DNA from: an uncultured Sphaerochaeta sp.
GTDB taxonomy: Bacteria; Spirochaetota; Spirochaetia; Sphaerochaetales; Sphaerochaetaceae
Direction of reading: 5' to 3'
Assembly (NCBI RefSeq): GCF_963667405.1
Contig: NZ_OY763408.1
Coordinates: forward strand, 829,757 to 893,756
DNA: 64,000 nt
In this document: positions 46,101 to 54,164 of the stretch, piece after piece
Numbering within the stretch: position 1 is the first letter of the stretch
Layout of the letters: each line of letters starts with the position of its first letter
Notes under the pieces: generated by a model
What the model was told of the DNA's origin: nothing
Database searches by the model: none
What the model saw: only the letters and a program-made list of their open reading frames with translations
Position numbers and translations under genes: made by a program

Positions 46101-46199
46101 TGCTGACCTGGGGTCCGGGTGGTTGCTGTAAATCTGGTGGATACCATCCTCAATCTCTTTCCACTTCTTCTCATCGTATTGTATGGTGAAATCGTACAT
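40143..46199 (-). CDS. Giant phage internal virion protein (2018 aa) with zinc-protease motif
   Basis: 2018 aa, last gene of the late operon, with AGGAG before the ATG. It corresponds in place and size to the large ejected core proteins of podoviruses (T7 gp16-like). Hydrophobic Gly/Ala-rich stretches lie near residues 175-230 and 1900-1915 (IGLGLSLAGIVALEGGF), followed by a run of Asp. At about 731 the motif VVHEMGHVM matches the HExxH zinc-metalloprotease signature. Long helical and coiled-coil parts cover 1150-1450. Proteins of this kind are called large polyvalent proteins and may cross the cell envelope with the DNA. A lysozyme motif was not seen. Confidence 0.8.
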   Translation of the reverse strand: MYDFTIQYDEKKWKEIEDGIHQIYSNHPDPRSAEASYSVASVISDAFPSINFNEAMRNAPQIVEKFTGHKLDTNNIFTEFGNTFKAQSKHLKTSMDYSNAMLLAAREGQDSDKFKARIHELIEEERLQPPSYRNDYKDMSIFSDLLVESARLAPSALPTIGIYAAGGMLAPFTGGASLAAARGLGAAYSGMMEAGSVVKELIKAEDELGNKLDDDYILSAWGLTMAGMTALNFATSGFEKVIGTSAETAMKNVFNKGAVKKLVQSGAVRNWGRKVLTDYVGKGIVGESIEEALEEFIGMFVSNYEMDKSNQEKGTLFKEKTREEIVDSMKQVALSTSKGMVFGGLLAPLSSAVSEYKRSDTGTKRNANKFTKPTDESVTVDMSEIKYKEVSADKNIDKVDAPIKVMKIGDSYKPVDETAAVQAASLKKNGARALNVEVVGSQAEFNKDSVSAAMNFARSMQYDYKDGVVLFDDAEAMQEAARAYSLKFDSVKGYQEQDGQIVIDRENDNGTHKLVFQTKDFHQQNEGLYTLPEDMEPIQAPAEPGTEPLIETKPEENITRRSLQEEATMLEGDEAPLRSPQPSMKPEEVVKREYSHFQRTLKRKGATDTEQRYINDTLLPKIHDVMKQQFPNMSESEVYHTAIPSSYFAFVASKVAGMTTDEFFGKHFTPEAFVALTAKDQQSFLKSQAGKKSIEIQTGDSANEATLFGLTIPKKGKNTIGIGSSYSPLTVVHEMGHVMVKVIKDTDQFKPFMEIYKDQLTQDGGKVGVNFQEAFAKDLEQYFIDGKVRDSSLKTIFQKISDGIRELLHLLNPMLDNETRKAFDKLFDFKLEETAKADTKATAPQMELDLFGDPESVVESLGKIGTAEENNTQLGTDPFDSSQILAKISSAVSLDQIKSQLANNEYPADRDLMQHAGDPDVDWEIQFRRIMLQDPDVFKAFNKALDTAMGDAGDTEVTAEQVLKVLGEQNKDKADSMLEEVGDSKRFVERLMWQSKFVGPTRADKIFYTKLSNPDFMADVLKVLLANHDPANEYYRNRWEHEKFMRAYYDGTLSGYMVRKIKEDLRFEIREVRRKYLGYIGEIQQLSYEDAVEGTYLDDGLEVEAFGNEEIRNLMEDKNTDPVLKELIRKNLATGDVLQKLVEETTAQIGQLQMEVMDAEGKADQAIDNLDTVQGKFDDLENEFGKQQRKYKKLQKTNTKNYENFRMMDRLNKTKAKRIQYLKAQRQLEKSLSSIKTIAHSNSNANDGRIMFNLKTAIDALFSTKGEDLTFHFADKGLKADAIPDALKPFFTVDVTGIHAKNIEKEMDLTDVFAIHQAVKEVRNEAKIEKAARDAQLNKEVFGVARDYAHSTRGAWFKTDAERKAYMSKELLENEVTDAKNKGLSFFERNFLTMTRLINKIDPEGNTIKPYILGGKDKNGVFHRGIEGVIDDEKREEFRRYSEMRKVMKSLKIKENDLLKEHIVLSNSNPLDANAKTVTKKLTVQQAMGVYIFAKQPDAYSKLTSPHGNKFLLIKDDQGNVLVNEVQQVIDSLSADQKAFANYMLKDMASRWSEIDEVYYRIMNKRLGMIADYWPLVRVDMNKSIDDLMEDQFLRMQELPDDSNTRERIGGDYMLNLDAFSIWSKMVPKQEHYIAGAEYFHKVNRLLNKNGGDVYNLIAMNVGKDYATSLQDYLNRVARKRHIYEDADTLLNKVRSNLVVARLGFNMLTVLKQLPALGLFAMEFGPIRLFEAITHMTTDYKGTCEFIYDKSPQMRNHGMSIDFNSFMQMEAKTKPGRVVKKIGEAGMTPIQFVDGIIKNTLWYGAYQNNIAKGMDPELAAMEATKWINDTQPGGTAKDSAAIYETNSTALKYLLMFTNQLNKNLNIMYDIPHQLKNKMLDKVIRNVIGLGLSLAGIVALEGGFKDGDDDDDDFWNEVLTNFAAQIVSMVPIAGPEVSDYMRGRFYSDSGIPLISDGLSLVSAMKSGKPKRIKDRTVNLGLGFMEFTGLPAGQMNKIWDAFTEDGEFNPWYLLGRDFIE

Positions 46200-46207
46200 T
46201 GCGTCTC

Positions 46208-49200
46208 CTATTTGGCCTGTGTCGCCCCATGCTTGCCTACCAGTCTATATCCAATGAAGTCTTCAATCGGCCTACTCAGTATCGAGCCGGATTCATAAGC
46301 CTGCTGGAGCTTGGGGAGGTCAACGAAGTATTCAACATTCGTGTAATACTCCTTCACCTCTTCCCCAAGGATGGAGTTCCACTCAAGGGCTTGTCGGTTC
46401 AGTGCATCAAGATATTGGGCCGAATTTTTTTCCATCCCCGCCTGTAAACCGCTGATATGCTCTTGGAGGGCCTTCACCACTGCCGGGACATTTGCCTGGA
46501 GTGTCCCATCATCATTCTTGATGACAAGTCCGTTCTGCTTGCTGAAGATGTCCCTGCGGTTCGGATTCATGCGGATAGACTTCCCAAAGGAATTCGTGAA
46601 CTTCTTCTGGGCATCTTCCATCGCCTTGCTTGTGCTGGTAAGGGTGTGTCTCTGGTTGTTCTTGTCGAAGTAGTAGAATGAGGGGTCTGCCTTGTTGTTG
46701 CCGGGTTCATAGAAGAACCGAGTCTCACCGACTGATACCCCCATACCCGACTGTGTGAAGAATGGGGTCACATTCGCATCTTCACCGACAATTGAGACAA
46801 ACTCTTCGCTGATCTGGCTGGCTCCCTTTCTCTGGATGTCAACAGACCACTTGGAAATGAGGCTGAGCTGCTCCCATCTTGCCCTGATACCCCCGGACTG
46901 CTTGTTCATAATCGACTTGATATCTGATTCACCTGCGTCTGCCGGAATGTCGATTCCAAGATACCTTGCCGCATCAAGGGCAACCGCATTTGCAATCTCG
47001 GTCTCAGAAGCTCCTCTTGAGGCCATGCCAAGATAGTATGCAGTCCTTGAAGTCTGGGATATCCCATCGTCATTTCCATTGGGATCGCTCAGATAATTCT
47101 CAAGCTCTTGCTGACCGAAGAAGATGGACTTGTTGGAGAATATCTTGTTGTAAGCACCGTAGATGTCCTTCTCCCCAGAGGAGAAGAGACCAGAGGAGCC
47201 GAACATCTGCGTGGTATCACCCTTGAGCATTTCCATCATATCCTTTGCCTTGTTTGCATAGGAGGTATCACGGAGATTGGTGTACACACGCTCGGCTATC
47301 AACTTCGGGTCAACGTAACCGCCGTTCGAATTGGAGAGGGCCATCTGGTATTCGCTAAAGAAAGCCGCCTTGTATCCTTCGATGGTCTTGTCGATTGCCA
47401 TCGGGTCCATGTAGGTGCGATCATCGTTTGCATCGATGGTGTAGTTGTTGTCTTGCCTGACGTAATCCTCAAAGACCTTGAGGGCATCCTGGACTTTCTT
47501 GTATTCCGGCCCCTTGTAGATGGAGATATCCTCGGCCACACGCTTTGAATACTCGTCCATCGTGATCTCACCGCTTCTGACCATATCGTAGAGAACGCCG
47601 TCATAAGCGCTGTCATCGTAGACGAATTTTAGCATATCAAGCTTACTTATCGACTGTGGGTTGTTGTGCTTTGCAAAGTTGCCCATACCATTCGTCAGCT
47701 CTGCATGGACCTTTTTTGCAGATTCGGTGAACTGCTTCTTGATATCCTCATAGCTGGAACCGCTGGGAGCTGCTTTGCCGGAGGGGAGTGTACTGCCAAT
47801 CATCTTGGTTTTTGCACTCTCCACGTTCGCTCTTGCAAGCTCCTCTGCGGTCAGCTCTTTCTCATCTGGATGGTTGTGCATGTACTCAAGCGTCCTCTGG
47901 AAGGAGGTATCAGGAATGGCAATTCCCATAGAGGCAATCAGCTCATCGGACATGTTCATTTCCTTCAGTGCGAGGTAGTACATGTCATCGGAAACTTCTG
48001 CCACCGCTTGCCTCTGTTGGTTGATGACTTCAGTATCCTCAAGCTGTGCAAGCTCTGAGGCGAAATCGATGGGGTCAAGGCCAGCATCAAGAAGCCGCTG
48101 TCTGCTCTGTCCGGGCATGATGGTCTCAGACTCCTCTACAAACGGCCTGTAGACCTCTTCCTCGAAAGTGGCTTGGTTGGTCACGCCCTTGATGGTAGAG
48201 GCGGTTGCAAGGGAATTATAGACGTTGAGATACTCACTCTCGGTGAGTTTGTTGCTCATGTCAGCAAGATTTGACAGTGCGTCTGCCCGGCTCATCGTTC
48301 CTTCAGTGTACTGTTTGACAAGCGACCCTGCGTCTGTGACTGCTTCAGTGGTGCTTTCCCCTTCCTTTGCAAACCCCTTTGCAGCATAGAGGGCTTGTTC
48401 ATGCACCTTGGCCTCATTTGCCTTTGCAGTATCAAGCATCTGCTTGTAGACAGCATCACCTTCCTCAAGGCCATACTGTCTTGCAATCTCATCCACCTGC
48501 CCAGGAAGGATGGTGTTGTTGAGGTTCTCCTTGTTGAATACTTTCTGGGCGTTAGTAATCGACACGTTCTTTGCGTGCTGTTCCCAATCAAGGTAGAAAT
48601 CGGGATTCTCCTCCTTGGTGAGGCCGTACTTTGCCCCAATCTCCTCAATCCTTGTCTTGGAGAGCGTCTTATTGTATTGCGAGAACGAGAGGTCCTTGTT
48701 TGCATTGGTCAGAGCTTGTTTGACAGCATCGTTCTTCATTGATTCCTTGTCAGAGAAGTACCCCTTGCCTTCGCTGATAAGACCGTTGGCAAAACCATCT
48801 CCAAGTACGGCACGATTTTGTTCAACTGCGTCATAGAATTCCTGCAATGACTGGTAATTGCCGGTTCGCAAGGCATTCTCAAGCTGGTCAGACTTGCCAA
48901 GGATATCGGAGTAGCTCATACCAGTATTTACGAACTGGCTGTAAGTATGACTGAGGTTGGCTTCCTGCAAAGCCCTTTGCTGGAGTGCAAGCCTCTGATC
49001 GTCACTGAGCAAGGTGGAGATGGTATCAAAGCGCTTCTGTTCCTCTGCCGTACCAGAGCCGTTTCGGAGGAAGCCACGCTTATACTCCTGCTCAAGGGAA
49101 AGCACTTCGCTCTGAAGGCCAAGCGTCTTGTGTGCAGTCTCCTGTTCGGCAACGTATCGTCTGAGGTGAGGGCTGTCCTTGAATGCCTCATCGTAAATCT

Positions 49201-50263
49201 TGGAGATTTCCCCGGAAGTCACCTTCTTGTTCCCATCAAGCAACATCTCTGACTTGAGGGTATTGATCTGCTCAGCAACCTTGCTTGTTACAATGTCTTT
49301 TGCAGCTCTGGTATTTCTGGTGACGAAATCTGCATACTTGTCGCTATAGCTTCTAAGAAGCTCTGCCTTCTTGGTATCGGAAAGAGGTTGTCCCCCATAC
49401 GATTCACCTTCAAGGCTTGCTTCATAAGCTGCAAAATTCTTCTCAAAATCCCAATTATCCGCATTTTTCACTGAGAAAGTGGTGTCGAAAAGAACATTCA
49501 AGTCATTGTTCGGCAAGGTTTCTCTCAGGACATCGGTGCGGGTTCTTACGAAATCGGCTTGTGCTTCCTTGTTGTTCGGGTGCCGCTTTTGTGCGTAATA
49601 CTCAAACCCGGCGACTGCCAACTCGAACTCACTGGCCCCATTCTCATACATCTCCTGCAATTTGGGAGACAGGGCAATATCCTGTGGTGCATCTGCCTCC
49701 GATCCGAATGTGGAGCCTTTTGCCGTTACGAATCCATCCGCAAGAGAGGGTTCCTTCTTTGCGGGTGCCTGCCCCTTTTCTGCGATCAGCCCATTGGACT
49801 TGAGGAAGCCGACAATATTGGGGCTGGTAGCAAGTGAGTTGCCACTATTCTCATTGTGAGTATTGGAGAGGCTGATGGTTTCCTGGGTATGCTGGGTATC
49901 CCACTTGCTCAAGGTTTTCACTCTTCTGGCGCTGAGGGTTTTCTTGAACTGCTTCTTCACCGTGTCATTGGTCTTGTAGGCGGTGACGTTGTTCTCGTAA
50001 TACTGGTTGTACAGCTCGGTCAGCTTCGCTTCCCTTTCTTCCACTGGCGTATTCTGATACACATCATTCTCTGCCTTTGTAAGCGCAAGCTCGGCAGTAG
50101 TGTTCATATCCTCCAGATCATCCATCATTTTCGTCTGGTGAAGTTGCTGACCAATATTCAGAGCAGTATTGGCAACTGTCCCCACAATGGAATTCATTGC
50201 GTTTGCGCCAATGAGATAATCTTCTTTTACGTCCTGAGCCTTGTTTACACCTACATATGCCAT
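46208..50263 (-). CDS. Phage internal virion protein (1351 aa)
   Basis: 1351 aa, mostly helical with many charged heptads (LEDMNTTAELALTKAENDVY, LEQEYKRGF). No enzyme motif is seen. It lies 8 nt before the 2018-aa gene and 11 nt after the 292-aa gene, where podoviruses encode a T7 gp15-like core protein. AAGGGG precedes the ATG. It is assigned by order and composition. Confidence 0.7.
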   Translation of the reverse strand: MAYVGVNKAQDVKEDYLIGANAMNSIVGTVANTALNIGQQLHQTKMMDDLEDMNTTAELALTKAENDVYQNTPVEEREAKLTELYNQYYENNVTAYKTNDTVKKQFKKTLSARRVKTLSKWDTQHTQETISLSNTHNENSGNSLATSPNIVGFLKSNGLIAEKGQAPAKKEPSLADGFVTAKGSTFGSEADAPQDIALSPKLQEMYENGASEFELAVAGFEYYAQKRHPNNKEAQADFVRTRTDVLRETLPNNDLNVLFDTTFSVKNADNWDFEKNFAAYEASLEGESYGGQPLSDTKKAELLRSYSDKYADFVTRNTRAAKDIVTSKVAEQINTLKSEMLLDGNKKVTSGEISKIYDEAFKDSPHLRRYVAEQETAHKTLGLQSEVLSLEQEYKRGFLRNGSGTAEEQKRFDTISTLLSDDQRLALQQRALQEANLSHTYSQFVNTGMSYSDILGKSDQLENALRTGNYQSLQEFYDAVEQNRAVLGDGFANGLISEGKGYFSDKESMKNDAVKQALTNANKDLSFSQYNKTLSKTRIEEIGAKYGLTKEENPDFYLDWEQHAKNVSITNAQKVFNKENLNNTILPGQVDEIARQYGLEEGDAVYKQMLDTAKANEAKVHEQALYAAKGFAKEGESTTEAVTDAGSLVKQYTEGTMSRADALSNLADMSNKLTESEYLNVYNSLATASTIKGVTNQATFEEEVYRPFVEESETIMPGQSRQRLLDAGLDPIDFASELAQLEDTEVINQQRQAVAEVSDDMYYLALKEMNMSDELIASMGIAIPDTSFQRTLEYMHNHPDEKELTAEELARANVESAKTKMIGSTLPSGKAAPSGSSYEDIKKQFTESAKKVHAELTNGMGNFAKHNNPQSISKLDMLKFVYDDSAYDGVLYDMVRSGEITMDEYSKRVAEDISIYKGPEYKKVQDALKVFEDYVRQDNNYTIDANDDRTYMDPMAIDKTIEGYKAAFFSEYQMALSNSNGGYVDPKLIAERVYTNLRDTSYANKAKDMMEMLKGDTTQMFGSSGLFSSGEKDIYGAYNKIFSNKSIFFGQQELENYLSDPNGNDDGISQTSRTAYYLGMASRGASETEIANAVALDAARYLGIDIPADAGESDIKSIMNKQSGGIRARWEQLSLISKWSVDIQRKGASQISEEFVSIVGEDANVTPFFTQSGMGVSVGETRFFYEPGNNKADPSFYYFDKNNQRHTLTSTSKAMEDAQKKFTNSFGKSIRMNPNRRDIFSKQNGLVIKNDDGTLQANVPAVVKALQEHISGLQAGMEKNSAQYLDALNRQALEWNSILGEEVKEYYTNVEYFVDLPKLQQAYESGSILSRPIEDFIGYRLVGKHGATQAK

Positions 50264-50274
50264 AGAATCACCCC

Positions 50275-51150
50275 TTAAAACTCATCGTCTTCAAATTTGT
50301 CGAACGTTTCTTTGATATCACCTGTGTAGTCATCTGCACCGAACAATGAATTGAACCAATTAACTCCATCATTGGCCTTGTCTTTGTAATATTCATAGTC
50401 ATTCTTGAAAGACTCCATTGAAGCTGACAGGTCTTCCTGCTTGGCATTGTAGGAACCCCATTCAATCAAGGCTTGTTCCTTCGCCTCTTCTGCTGAAATG
50501 TCAGCCTGTCTTCTGAGCTTTGAGGCTGTCTGAGAGGCTGTCATCTGGGTTTCTTTCATCCCAAACACCGTCTGAGTGTTTTGCGCATTGATGGAATTCA
50601 GCAATGACTCTTCGGCAAGCCGGTTCGCCTGTTCCTGTATGGTCTGAGAGTTGCTTCCAGTGCCTCTGTCGCTTCTGATCCCACTGGCCGCCTGTGAAGC
50701 AATGGCAGCGCCTTGGGATTGCTCTGCCTGTATTGCCTGTTGCAAGACTGAGAGAGCGTTCTGGTCTCCCTGCATTCCTGCAAGCATTCCCGCCTGTTGA
50801 TTGCCAACCATCGAATTTTCCATCGACTGCTTCGCATCGTCAGAATATGCCTGGAGCTGTTTTGCAAAGGCTGTGTTGCCTTGGGAGAGACTCTCGATAA
50901 GTGATGAGGTATCAGCACCAGACCTGATCTTGTCAAGGAACGACTGTCCGTACCTTTGCTGAATGGTTGTATTGAACTGTTCCGCAGCAGACCTTTTCTG
51001 CCTCAGAAGCTCATTGTATTGCCTTACTGCATCATTGGCGCTCTCTGCGGAGGCGGCTCTATTGGCTTCTTTTTGAGAACCAGCACCCCACAAGCTTTGC
51101 CCGATACTTACGCTTGCACCAATCAAGGCTGATATTGTCACCGGGTCCAT
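50275..51150 (-). CDS. Phage internal virion/core protein (291 aa)
   Basis: 291 aa from ATG 51150. A hydrophobic N-terminus (ISALIGASVSIGQSLWGAGS) precedes a Gln/Ala-rich helical body (QQAIQAEQSQGAAIASQAAS). This resembles the small ejected core proteins (gp14-like) of podoviruses. Its ATG shares one base with the stop of the nozzle gene (TGATG), and GGAGG lies 7 nt upstream. Confidence 0.65.
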   Translation of the reverse strand: MDPVTISALIGASVSIGQSLWGAGSQKEANRAASAESANDAVRQYNELLRQKRSAAEQFNTTIQQRYGQSFLDKIRSGADTSSLIESLSQGNTAFAKQLQAYSDDAKQSMENSMVGNQQAGMLAGMQGDQNALSVLQQAIQAEQSQGAAIASQAASGIRSDRGTGSNSQTIQEQANRLAEESLLNSINAQNTQTVFGMKETQMTASQTASKLRRQADISAEEAKEQALIEWGSYNAKQEDLSASMESFKNDYEYYKDKANDGVNWFNSLFGADDYTGDIKETFDKFEDDEF

Positions 51151-52805
51151 CAATTCACCTCCACATCATATGTCATCGCAAGGAGCGTCATGGGATCATC
51201 CCCTACCGACTGGATTCTGATCCTCAATTCCTTCATCGCACCGCCTGAGATTGGAATGCGATAATCGCCGTCCCCGACCTCAGAGGGGCTTGTCTGCATC
51301 TGGTTCTCAAGAACGCCTGTGCTGACCTTCCCGGTATCAAGACAACGCACCCACACCTCTCTTGCTTTCTTGGACTTGCCGATACTTGGTCCGCTTTCGG
51401 TATTCATGTCGAACCTGTTCCCGACCATGAGGGATACGTACTGCTTGTCACCCTCAATGGTCTCCGTATGCCTGTCGATGAAATACTCCGTCTCCTCGAA
51501 GTCAAACCGCTCCAAGAAGAAGTGGAGGCCTCTTTCAACGATTGCATAGAGCTTCTGGCCGTACTGGTCTTCCTTGACTGCAAGGCTTATGAAATTCCCA
51601 TCAGTGGTCCACTTGGCCCATGCCTGTACACCGTACATCTTCTCGTAGACAAGCACTGCAATGGTACCGTCAGCTAGCACACAGAAGACCATCGGATTCG
51701 GGTCCTTGAGTGTCACCACCTGCATGACAACATCCTCAAGGATATGGTCTGCGGTGAAGGTCATGTCACTTGATGCGGAGCCGTTCTGCGTTCTTGCAAA
51801 CTCCCTCAGCGTATTGCCGTTGGTCACGAAGAAGATGCCGTCATGGAGCGTCTGGGGAAGGCCCTCCATGCTCCCATAGGAAGACTGGAGAGAGGCACTT
51901 TGTTTGGTCGGGTCAATATCAAAGGGACACATCCACTCGTTTGCAGCAGTCCCGATGAAAATGTTGTCCATCCCCGCAATCCAGCGAATGGTGTCGTTGC
52001 GTCCGCTTGCAAGCTCAATTTCCATAGCGCACTTTGCAGAGATCACTTCCTCATCATCGGTTTTGGTCTCAATGAAGGCTTCCTTGTTGGAGAAGTCAAT
52101 GATCTGATCCCCTTCGTCATTAGTGGTCATCGGCCACTCGTCTGGAGACTTGATGACTTCGGTCTCGACCTGGACTACATCGAAGGTGGTGAAATCACTG
52201 TGATTGTTGGAGCCACCGTAGGGAGGGCGGGACACCCATATCGTGTAAGGATTATTGATTGTCGATGCAAGCCAAATCCTGTTCTGACAGATTCCAATCA
52301 CGCCCGGATAGTTGTTGGCCGTCTGGCCGAACATCGTGGTAGCGTCTTTGGTGATATTGAAATCAGTGAAGGAGAATGCGTTTGCACTGTACAAAAGGAT
52401 CTTCTGCTTGTGATTCCTGTGGACCAGATAGAGCCTGTCATAATATTGCGCATACTGCACGCTCCAGACCTCGGATGAGGAATATGGTGTCTCGGCATAA
52501 TCAAGGCCTGTGGAGGCGAATATGGCCGTCTCCAAGCCATTTGCAGAGTTTTTCCACACTCGGAGTTTCCCTTCGCTCAACTCAATGAGGAACGAAAGCC
52601 CGGAGCTGAGGGTGAAAGGAATGAGCCTGCCATCCTTGGATGTGCCGATATGCTTGAGAGGAGGCCTTCTGGTGATTCCTCCCTGTACGAGCGTGCGAAA
52701 ATTCTGGAGGGTTTCGCAACCCTGCCAGTACATATCAAGGTCGAATCGCCCGCCAAGCTTGGGGCTTACCTCACCAAACACCCAATTGTTTACGAGGTGG
52801 TCCAT
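51150..52805 (-). CDS. Phage tail nozzle/tubular protein B-like
   Basis: 551 aa from ATG 52805. The start NNWVFGEVSPKLGGRFDLDM YWQGCETLQNF and LVQGGITRRPPLKHIG are widely conserved in podovirus tail nozzle proteins. The rest is beta-rich, with repeated FxxxDGTIAVLVYE-like strands of a propeller. It follows the adaptor gene with a one-base overlap, as in T7-like order 11-12. Confidence 0.75.
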   Translation of the reverse strand: MDHLVNNWVFGEVSPKLGGRFDLDMYWQGCETLQNFRTLVQGGITRRPPLKHIGTSKDGRLIPFTLSSGLSFLIELSEGKLRVWKNSANGLETAIFASTGLDYAETPYSSSEVWSVQYAQYYDRLYLVHRNHKQKILLYSANAFSFTDFNITKDATTMFGQTANNYPGVIGICQNRIWLASTINNPYTIWVSRPPYGGSNNHSDFTTFDVVQVETEVIKSPDEWPMTTNDEGDQIIDFSNKEAFIETKTDDEEVISAKCAMEIELASGRNDTIRWIAGMDNIFIGTAANEWMCPFDIDPTKQSASLQSSYGSMEGLPQTLHDGIFFVTNGNTLREFARTQNGSASSDMTFTADHILEDVVMQVVTLKDPNPMVFCVLADGTIAVLVYEKMYGVQAWAKWTTDGNFISLAVKEDQYGQKLYAIVERGLHFFLERFDFEETEYFIDRHTETIEGDKQYVSLMVGNRFDMNTESGPSIGKSKKAREVWVRCLDTGKVSTGVLENQMQTSPSEVGDGDYRIPISGGAMKELRIRIQSVGDDPMTLLAMTYDVEVN

Positions 52806-53443
52806 CAAATCTCCCCTCTGATGATTGCGTCCCTCACTGCTTGGGTAGTAATCACAAGCTCACCTTCCCAAGGGTTAGAGGACTCATAGTTGGCTGGCCT
52901 GTTGTTGCTTCTGGTCTCGCTCTCTACGATGGAAGTGAGGGTGAGTTGATACATCTGTGCTGCAACACTCTGCGCTTGGCTCTGCGGGTCCAGCATGGGA
53001 GCTACATGGAGGGCAAGCTGATAGGCAACGAGAGCAAGGAAATCATTCGGGGCGGTGTAGTTTCCATCATCGTCCAGCTCAAGGTCATTCGGCATGTATT
53101 CAAGTTCAGGATTGTCCTCATTGCACCAGAGCTTGCCGAACCTGTATGCGTAGGATATGCGCTCGTCTGCGTTGATCCTGATTGCTCTGCTGAAGTCTGA
53201 AGGGACCGTGTAGCCGTACTGGTACTTCCCCCAAGAGACTGGATAGCCGTCAGAATCCTCTTGCACTTCAGTGAGGACAAGCATCTTCACGAGGAAAGGG
53301 AAGTCCCACGCCTTCAGACAATAGGAGACAACCTTGCCGTAATTCAGCTCAAGTAGGGTAAGCTCCTTCGTCTGGGTCTGGAGATCGCTGATCTTCATAT
53401 CCAGGAGAGAGAGTGCAAGATTGTACAAAGCCAGCTTGTTCAT
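52805..53443 (-). CDS. Phage tail adaptor/tubular protein A-like
   Basis: 212 aa. LALYNLALSLLDMKISDLQT and the WDFPFLVKMLVLTE, YGYTVPSDFSRAIRI segments match T7 gp11-like adaptors that join portal and tail nozzle. GAGG lies 7 nt before the ATG. The 58-nt gap downstream of the 67-aa gene contains nothing notable. Confidence 0.75.
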   Translation of the reverse strand: MNKLALYNLALSLLDMKISDLQTQTKELTLLELNYGKVVSYCLKAWDFPFLVKMLVLTEVQEDSDGYPVSWGKYQYGYTVPSDFSRAIRINADERISYAYRFGKLWCNEDNPELEYMPNDLELDDDGNYTAPNDFLALVAYQLALHVAPMLDPQSQAQSVAAQMYQLTLTSIVESETRSNNRPANYESSNPWEGELVITTQAVRDAIIRGEI

Positions 53444-53501
53444 AAGGCAACCTCGAAAATGAGAGAAATCCGTGGGCAGGAGGAACCCACGGAAAGTTTA
53501 G

Positions 53502-53705
53502 CTAGGCCCCTACCTCCGGGGTCGTCTTCATTCTTTTCTTCGGTCTCACTTCCACTTGAGGCACATTCTCATCAAAGGAAGCGGGAACAAATTTCGTCCC
53601 GGTGTACTCCTCCTCGGTGAGCAGGATATCTCCGGGGTTGTACAACTGGCCTCCCCTGTAAACAGAGGAGACACAGACGTACTTCTTGTGAAGAGAATCG
53701 ATCAC
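53502..53705 (-). CDS. Small phage protein, 67 aa
   Basis: 67 aa with a GTG start that overlaps the stop of the cement gene by 4 nt (GTGA); no ribosome site, so it depends on translational coupling. YVCVSSVYRGGQLYNPGDIL resembles short head-tail or decoration proteins with a beta-hairpin, but I do not recognise a family. Confidence 0.6.
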   Translation of the reverse strand: MIDSLHKKYVCVSSVYRGGQLYNPGDILLTEEEYTGTKFVPASFDENVPQVEVRPKKRMKTTPEVGA

Positions 53706-54154
53706 AGAGGTCTCACGAGGGCAAGAATCTTGCCAGCGGTGAATACCTCAACACCACCCACCAACTTCAGGCGCATGTGCCGACCTGCCTGTGCGGGAAT
53801 GGAGAATCTGCGAATCAACTCATCCTTCTTGATGTCACCCTGCGCAAGGGCAAACTCAACCTCATTCTTCCAAACAGTCCCATCGGAACTGGACTGGAGA
53901 GTGATGGTGAGGGTGGCCCCATCAGCGGCAGAGTCAGCATCCTCCCAACCGATTACCTCAAGGGTATTCTCTTCGGGGAAATGCTGATTGTCCGACTCGT
54001 AGTCGAGGGTCCCTGCGGTTGCAGGGGTTCCACTCAGACCGAGACTTCCGGCATAGACAGCGGCGCTTGCCCCGGTTTCACCAACCATCGCAAGAGCAGC
54101 ATCTTTCAGGTCAATGGGTTCACGCCCAAAGGTTCTTTTTCTTTCGTACAACAT
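53702..54154 (-). CDS. Capsid cement protein, Bbp16-like
   Basis: 150 aa. YAGSLGLSGTPATAGTLDYE, LEVIGWEDADSAADGATLTI and IPAQAGRHMRLKLVG follow the Bbp16 pattern, the decoration (cement) protein of Bordetella phage BPP-1. It lies 10 nt after the major capsid gene, the expected place. Confidence 0.75.
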   Translation of the reverse strand: MLYERKRTFGREPIDLKDAALAMVGETGASAAVYAGSLGLSGTPATAGTLDYESDNQHFPEENTLEVIGWEDADSAADGATLTITLQSSSDGTVWKNEVEFALAQGDIKKDELIRRFSIPAQAGRHMRLKLVGGVEVFTAGKILALVRPL

Positions 54155-54164
54155 TCAGTCCCCC

